From positions 163,111 to 227,110 of the forward strand of contig JASIRB010000122.1 in NCBI GenBank assembly GCA_030323885.1: a stretch of 64,000 nucleotides of DNA, read 5' to 3'. The translations under genes and the position numbers were made by a program. The DNA comes from Branchipolynoe longqiensis (taxonomy: Eukaryota > Annelida > Polychaeta > Phyllodocida > Polynoidae). This document shows positions 57,669-64,000 of this stretch, in pieces; position 1 is the stretch's first letter; every line of letters begins with the position of its first letter. A model generated the notes under the pieces. The model was given only the letters and a program-made list of their open reading frames with translations. It ran no database searches and was not told the origin of the DNA.

Positions 57669-58726
57669 CCCATAGAAAAAGAAAAGTTTCATTAATAATT
57701 GATAGAATTTTTTAGTAAACTATATGAGTTGGTACAGTCCAGCTGCCCTCAAAAAGGGGAAAACGTTTTCCTGTTTTACTTGAGTAAAAAGGTCATGCAT
57801 ACTGTCTGCAGTGTAGAATTGTTGGCGCAGGGCCAAAAAATCAACGCAACTTAGTCAAATGTGTTTGAGTGTCAGCGGGGACTGACACCCAATACATTTA
57901 GGGGGATGTTCCCCCTTGAGCAGAAAAGCATGTATAAGCCACGAGTAGCCAATACGGCAGTGGCTAAGGACCACTTGGTCCCGCCAACCTCCCGCATGAG
58001 TCTGTGGTGGTTTTCCCACAGATGGTTCAATTTCTTTAAGTTTATTAATGTTTTCATCCCACTCATGTTGCCATTTGGATTTTATGTGGGTGGCTATTAA
58101 TGGTTTCAGATCAGAGTTAGGGATCAGACACAGTTCAAGATCACAGTTCAGGGCCTTCTTCACAGCCCGATCAGCTCGTTCGTTTCCTTGTATGCCGGCA
58201 TGGCCAGGCACCCAGCACAGGTGGATGTCATACCCATCCGTTGCCAGTTGGTTCATTTTATAAATGACCATTGCTAGAATAGGGTGATTCATTTTCAGTC
58301 CAGCCAGGAGGCAAGAGAATGAATCACTGTATATAACATAGTTAGTGTGGTTGGATACCTCAATACACTCCAATGCGAGAAGGAGTGCTCGGCCTTCCGC
58401 AGTGAAAATCGAGCTCTGATCGGGCAAGCGTACGCCAAATTTTTCCCATCGGCAGACTGCCACAGCAGCTACCCAGCTTTGGTCTTTCGAACCAGCAGTG
58501 TATATGGAGAGGTGGTCTGCAAACTGGCCTTGAATCTCTGCATGCAGTCCTTGGTACTCGAGTGGATGTGTCCCAGACTTCCTCAGTTCCGTGAGTCGGA
58601 GGATAACCGATGGCTTCCTCAACGACCATGGGGGATGTTCTCCGACATTCACATCCTCCAACACGTCCAAATCCCTGCCCAAGGCCTCCAAATGAGGTTT
58701 CATTCGGAGCCTCAGTGGCCAATGTA
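57669..58726 (-). mobile_element. I-superfamily LINE, second copy (RNase H and zinc tail)
   Basis: 5'-truncated copy of the element at 1-2075. RNase H is readable without a stop: IYTAGSKDQSW (Gly replaces the usual TDGS Asp position as TAGS), TAEGRALLLALECIE, VIYSDSFSCLLAG, and an unbroken GHAGIQGNERADRAVKK. The zinc motif CIGCQSPLTLKH follows. Its 3' end (tctatggg) matches copy 1. Inserted in the 41-bp minisatellite. Confidence 0.88.
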
Positions 58727-58861
58727 ATTCCAACAACAAGCATGTGACAATGAGCTGCGTCCCGCTAATTCCAACAACAAGCACATGACAATGAGCTGCG
58801 TCCTACTCATTCCAACAACAAGATCATGACAATGAGCTGCGTCCCACTAATTCCAACAACA
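58727..58861. repeat. 41-bp minisatellite, segment 3
   Basis: About three units continuing the array after the LINE, one of them altered (caagatcatgac). It meets the 27-bp array at a shared agcacg. Confidence 0.9.
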
Positions 58862-60160
58862 AGCACGGCCTGTATATGGTGAGCTATCAGCAAAGCCTGG
58901 TCATGGTGAGCTATCAGGACAGCCTGTATATGGTGAGCTATCAGCACCACTTGTATATGGTGAGCTATCAGCATGGTCTGTACATGCTGAGCTATCAGCA
59001 CAGCCTGTACATAGTGAGCTATCAGCACGGCCTGTACATGCTGAGCTATCAGAATGGCCTTTACATGGTGAGGTACCAGCACAGCCTGCACATGCTGAGC
59101 TATCAGCACGGCCTGTATATGGTGACCTATCAGCACAGCCTGTATAAGGTGAGCTATCAGCATGGCCTGTATATTGTGAGCTATCAGCACGGCCTGTACA
59201 TGGTGAACTATCAGCACAGCCTGTACATGGTGAACTATCAGCACAGCCTGGACATGGTGAGCTATCCGCATGGCCTGCACATGGTGAGCTATCAGCATGG
59301 CCTTTATATGGTGAACTATCAGCACGGCCTGTATATAGTGCTGTCAGCATGGCCTGTATATGGTGAACAATCAGCACAGGGTGCACATGCTAAGCTATCA
59401 GCACCGCCTGTACATGGTGAGCTATCAGCATGGCCTGTATATGGTGAGCGATCAGCCCGACCTGTATATGGCGAGCTATCAGCACGGCCTGTACATGGTG
59501 AGCTATCAGCACGGCCTGTATATTGTGAGCTATCAGCATGCCCTGTACATGGTGAGCTATCAGCACGCCCTGTACATGGTGAACTATCAGCACAGCCTGT
59601 ACATGGTGAACTATCAGCACGGCCTGTATATGGTGAACTATCAGCACAGCCTGTATATGCTGAGTTATCAGCACGGCCTGTACATGGTGAACTATCAGCA
59701 TGGTCTGTAAATGGTGAACTATCAGCACGGCCTGTACATGGTGAACTATCAGCACAGCCTGTACATGGTGAGGGATCAGCACAGCCTGTACATGGTGAGG
59801 TATCAGCATGGCATGTACATGGTGATCTATCAGCATGACCTGTTTATGGTGAGCTATTAGCACAGCCTTTTTATGGTGAGCTATCAGCATGGCTTGTGCA
59901 TGGGGAGCTATCATCATGGCCTGTGCATTGTGACCTATCATCATGGCCTGTATATGGTGAGCTATCAGCAGGGCCTGTACATGGTGAGCTATCAGCACAG
60001 CCTGTATGTGGTGAAATATCAGCATGGCCTGCACATGGTGACCTATCAGCACGGCCTGTATATGGTGAGGTATCAGCACGGCCTATGCATGCTGAGTCAT
60101 CAGCACAGTCTGCACATGGTGAGCTATTAGCACGGCCTGTACATGGTGAGCTAGCAGCAT
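58862..60160. repeat. 27-bp minisatellite, about 48 copies
   Basis: Unit agctatcagcacggcctgta plus catggtg. Being a multiple of three without stops, it gives long nonapeptide-repeat frames on both strands (MVSYQHGLY on plus, HHVQAVLIA on minus; up to 320 codons at 58876-59838). No promoter, splice site or non-repetitive coding flank supports translation. Confidence 0.95.
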
Positions 60161-61315
60161 GGCTTGCATACGGCTGGCTGTGGCTGGCTGCGGCTGGCTG
60201 TGGTTAGCTGCGACTATCGGCCTGGTCTGCATTCAAACGACTTCTTTCTAAATCGACATGTACGCAGGTCCGATTATTCTCTCGGCCTCACAGTAGGACA
60301 CTGCCACTTGCGGGATGAGTACTTGTTCAACAGCAGTAAGTTCCTGGTGAAAGGAAAGTTGCACACAGCCTGTGGATATTAGGTTAATATGGATCTCCCG
60401 TTACCAGAGTCATGTTTATTCTGTGCTATTACCCTGACAATGCTCCAAGGTACGCTAATAACCGTGACAGCTGGTATCAGCATCTAACCTCACCTCATCA
60501 CCCCATCTAGCGTAGAAGAGCTTGAGGTACGGTGATGAATTAATACATAAACTTTCAAATCTACTGGTCAAGGTTCAATGCTGGGCTATGAAATGATCTC
60601 ACAGTAACTCATTAAATTAACTTTACCCTGACCTCCTGACACCGAACATTGAAATAACAATATGCGACACTGTCTATTATTGAATGCGATTAGCATCTCA
60701 CAATGACTTTGCAGAGGGAAAATAAAATGAAGAACTGCTACGAGCTTTTAGATTTCCCCCAATCTTGGTGCACGTCAAGCGCTAATGGTATATCCGGAAA
60801 TATAGTTGTCATTAAAAAGATCATGTCTTCATGCATTTGCGTGCCGGTTTTTCTAACTATAAATGACCTCCAATTTGTGGCATTCTATGGCCCGACATTT
60901 TGCTGAATATAATTGGCCGCACCAGTGGAGCCAACTAAGGTGGCCCATTGAGGTGTGGGATGCGACGGGCTGCTGGGGATGATATCAATATGTCGTGGAG
61001 GAGGAAAGGCAGCATGCAGCACCAGGCAATTCATCTGGCATGTCAGATACACTATGCAGAAGCATTACTCAATTACTGCCGTCAGCGGCTGTCATTCGCC
61101 GGAGAGCTGGTTGAGTGCGGCTGGGAGGACGTTAAATATACACGAGTATGTGCGGATGATGTGTTTGAGGGGGTGATCTGTCTCGCTGTGGTGGGAGTTG
61201 GGACATGTTGCTAGGCCGTGCACAGGTCCCTCAGCATTCACTGACTGGCTCCTAGACCGGGTTTCCGATTTCCCCGGTCGCCTGGCCTGTCGTTAATGGG
61301 CTGTGCGAGAGGCAG
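60161..61315. other. Non-coding region
   Basis: Starts with a few ggctgtggctggctgcg repeats (60170-60215). 60240-60310 reads HCHLRDEYLFNSSKF in one frame, faintly like a LINE C-terminus. No gene is supported. Confidence 0.4.
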
Positions 61316-61821
61316 GCCGGTGTGGCGTTTTCAGCCGTGTACCGTGCTCAGCCGTGTGCATAGACTCAAACTCAAGACATTGTCAATGGTCGTGAGTCAC
61401 TAACCTTATAAATTTATTATAATGTTTTTGGTAAAGATGTTTTCTATATGTGTACCAAGCGATTTGTTTCTAGGTGGTGTGGTTTTAGAGATATTTCACT
61501 TATCCTGGATTTTTTGTATGAAGATTGCTCACCACCATTGACAATGCCTTGAGTTTGATGGTATGTGCAGTGCAAAACATTAGTTTTAATCAAAATTAAT
61601 AGAAATCAAGAACCCTAACCTTATAAATTTAATCTAATCTCTTTGGTGAAGATGTTTTCTATGTGTACCAAGCAATTTGTTAATAGGTGGTGTGGTTTTA
61701 GAGATATTTCACTTGTTCTGTATTTTCTGTATGAAGATTACTCACGACCATTGACAATGCCTTGAGTTTGAGTCTAATCACACGGCTGAGCACGGGACAT
61801 GGCTGAGCACGCCACACCGGC
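61316..61821. mobile_element. 506-bp TIR element (tandem core A between GCCGGTGTGGCG termini)
   Basis: Imperfect inverted ends gccggtgtggcgttttcagc (left) and gccggtgtggcgtgctcagc (right, reversed). Pairing resumes at tagactcaaactcaag and cattgtcaatggtcgtgagt, about 95 bp in all. The core is two ~215-bp monomers shared with 15771-16401 and 47315-47820. The length equals that of 47315-47820. Confidence 0.83.
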
Positions 61822-62955
61822 TACACTCGGCCATTCTCGGCTACACCCGGGCGTGCTCGGCTGCCTGTGCTCGGTAGGTCGGGATACGAATCCGTCCCTC
61901 TTAGCTCTGCATCGGTAGATTCACACGTGTATGTGAACTGACGGAATACTGACAATTCGTCTTCACTTCCACAGAGCACACACCTGCACACTGATTCACA
62001 ATTCGACGAGTCGCTTCAGTCGGACAGGCCCGGCCTGTACGCGTGCAACCCGGGGTTGGAAGGTCACACGAGCACTGGCTAGTAGTCGTAGTAATAGTGC
62101 CCTTGTCGCATTATCACAAGCCACTTGGCCAACATTGTCCTATCATATGTATTTTAGTTATGATTTTGATGTTCATTGAGAGTTGTCTCCGCCAGTGTCC
62201 TGTGTTGTGTCCTTGGTGCGACATGCGGCATGCGGTATGCGAATGGCATGATTCCTTACACGCGGTATGCGGCATGCGGCATGCGGCACACGACTGGCTA
62301 TATTTAAAAAATAAAAATAAACAAGTATACTCCTTACTGCACTGTATATGACCAAATATTGCATTTATATCTATGTACCTTTTCGTACGTCACATGGGGG
62401 TTCCTACCTTTATTATAACCAAATTATAGATAAGTATTCATATTTCTGTGCATATGGTAGCATTTTTATTTATTATTATTGGGGGGTTTGTGGCCTAGTG
62501 GTCACTGGCTGCAGGACTGCAGCATTAATAAATGGCGCCGTTAAAACGGCCCGTTTTTGGCGTGTTTTTTTTTGGGGGGGGGGGGTCTTTCCTTCTTGCT
62601 TCGTCCAGCTTGAGGTGTGGTGGGGGGGGGGGCGTGGTGCTTTGTGCGGTGACTTTGTGCTGTGGTGCGGCGGTGGCCCGGCAGTGGCAATACGTTCTTG
62701 GGCCCACGGTCCTGTACCTCAACTGGAGATCAAAGCAGGATCCGGTGTCATTGGCAGCAGGGCCATGGGCGGCGCATTGGTCTTCCGGGCCCTCGTCGCA
62801 GGGTGGGTGGTCAAGAGCCAGTGGCTCTTGGACCGGGGTGATGTGGGTGGGTGTGGCTGTATCCGGAGTCCCGGCACACACTCCATCGGTGATCGAAGCG
62901 GGAACCGGCGTTGTGGGTGCAGGGGTCGAGGCCTGTCACATCGGTGTGTCCAGGA
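61822..62955. other. Non-coding region
   Basis: catgcggcatgcggtatgcg simple repeats lie at 62220-62285, and G-rich runs at 62570-62640. 62480-62520 (ttgtggcctagtggtcactg) resembles a SINE box A but lacks box B. Confidence 0.45.
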
Positions 62956-63300
62956 CCACACGGGGCTCCTGGTGTAGGGGCTGCATCCGGTGGGACCTCA
63001 CGGGGCTCCCGGGTGGGACCTCACGGGGCTCCCGGTGTAGGGGCTGCGTCCGGTGGGACTTCACGGGGCTCCCGGGTGGGACCTCCCGGGGCTCCCGGTG
63101 TAGGGGCTGCATCTGGTGGGACCTCACGGCGCTCCTGGGTGGGACCTCACGGGGCGTCCGGTGGGACCTCACGGGGCTCCCGGGTGGGACCTCATGGGGC
63201 TCCCGGTGTAGGGGCTGTGTCTGGTGGGACCTCATGGGGCTCCCGGGGGGGACCTCACGGGGCTCCCCGATCGGGACCTCACAGGGCTCCCTGACAGTGG
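62956..63300. repeat. GC-rich minisatellite (ggtgggacctcacggggctc)
   Basis: Alternating ~22-bp cgggtgggacctcacggggctcc and ~57-bp units carrying ggtgtaggggctgcatc. Stops are missing on both strands, so overlapping open frames occur. It lies just past the 3' side of the minus-strand LINE. Confidence 0.88.
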
Positions 63301-63411
63301 TTGCTAGTCACTGTCGCTGCTGTTGGGTTCAGAGTCGTCGGCGATGGGTTTGGGGCCGCCGCCGATCTCGAAGGTGTGGTAATTTTGTCTATAGAATCTA
63401 CCGAGTGGCTC

Positions 63412-64000
63412 TCATGAGGACTCGGAGAGTCTCTCGAGGATGGCGAGCGCAGCTCGGGTGTCAGACAAGCTGTGTGGTGGGCCGAGGAAGTCTCGGATGG
63501 CGGTCCTATCAAAGGCCGCACATGACGCCAAGACGTGGGCGACGTTGAAGACTTTGTCACCGCATGGACATCGTTGCAATGCAGGGGTATCGATGAACCG
63601 CCTGTATCCAGTCCTGAAGCGCGTGACCGCCTCTTGCACGGATGCAGAGAGGTTTTTTGGGACTGGTAGGCGCGCTCTGACATTTTTGTGCCAGGCCCAA
63701 CTGATGGAGTATGGGTTCCTGACGGTGGTGTCATGGAGGGAAGCCTCCCACAGGGCTTTGGTGGCTCTAGCGTGAGTGGCTTTGAGCTTGGACAAGGAGT
63801 GGTCTATGACGAGGTCGATCTCAGGACGGCGGGAGCCATCCAGAGCAGCTGAGTCAGCCTGGTCATTACCGGGAAGTCCTATGTGGGAGGGGACCCAGGC
63901 CAGCACTGTGTCGAGTTGAGCTTCATGCCTGGTGACGATGGTGTTCTGGATCAAGGTGGCCAGAGAGTGGTTAGCTCTGTGGTCCTTGATCTTGCGGACT
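63412..64000 (-). mobile_element. LINE RNase H and zinc C-terminus, continuing beyond the window
   Basis: The minus-strand frame reads VLAWVPSHIGLPGNDQADSA (RNase H last motif, His and Asp present), then a linker, WHKNVRARLPVP, RFRTGYRRF and a CPCGDKVFNVAHVLASC zinc motif, ending SESS-stop at 63412. This is the C-terminal layout of Jockey/I-group elements with RNase H, different in sequence from the 1-2075 family. No stop in the visible part. The rest lies past 64000. Confidence 0.85.

Noticed and set aside
60240..60310. LINE C-terminus (HCHLRDEYLF)
   Set aside because: Too short and without a neighbouring RNase H or zinc motif.
62532..63548. 338-codon plus-strand frame
   Set aside because: It runs through poly-G, a GC-rich minisatellite and the antisense of a LINE; frames on both strands are open for composition reasons.

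Overview
This is repeat-dense eukaryotic nuclear DNA from a protostome invertebrate, most likely a marine lophotrochozoan. The evidence is spliced metazoan exons (an innexin, and an AA15 lytic polysaccharide monooxygenase), AT-rich introns, DIRS-, RTE- and I-type retroelements, a Harbinger transposon, a tRNA-derived SINE, many MITEs and long minisatellites. I see no bacterial operons, rRNA, CRISPR or free-standing tRNA gene. Only two conventional host genes can be supported, and both are partial. Everything else recognisable is mobile or tandemly repeated.

Layout, 1-15.3 kb: a decayed I-superfamily LINE (1-2075) is followed by a 40-bp minisatellite (2267-3180) that ends exactly at the 3' splice site of an innexin exon. 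Five plus-strand exons (3181-3335, 4025-4196, 4704-4820, 5936-6081, 15091-15334) join in frame into the C-terminal 277 residues of an innexin. The exons for TM1, the first extracellular loop and TM2 lie upstream of the window. The last intron (9 kb) holds a 5-kb Harbinger element with an intact transposase and a broken MADF partner, a ~44-bp minisatellite, and a 189-bp near-perfect copy of a piece of the previous intron.

15.3-31.2 kb: a 631-bp TIR element with a 9-bp target duplication and a tandem-repeat core; a Tigger-like MITE and a ~960-bp MITE; a nearly complete DIRS retrotransposon (20256-25663) with intact recombinase but damaged reverse transcriptase; a LINE split by Harbinger-type MITEs; then two minus-strand exons of an AA15 LPMO.

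31.2-42 kb: an RTE LINE with an 11-bp target duplication, an inverted G-rich/C-rich minisatellite, a 22-bp minisatellite, and a broken gene of the PIN-like plus CXC-domain family that faces a Myb/SANT-like exon.

42-64 kb: LTR-like repeats, several MITEs and a SINE pair; modular TIR elements in which the same cores occur between different termini; a foldback element built of palindromic units; a Ngaro/DIRS-type fragment; and minisatellites of ~67, 41, 27 and ~22/57 bp. The 41-bp array is broken by three separate insertions. The window closes in the RNase H end of another LINE.

The most unusual signals are the minisatellite that multiplies a 3' splice site next to an innexin exon, the core/terminus exchange among MITE-like elements at 15.8, 46.8, 47.3, 56.9 and 61.3 kb, and the convergent PIN/CXC plus Myb/SANT pair. 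All family assignments come from reading motifs by eye; no database search was run.
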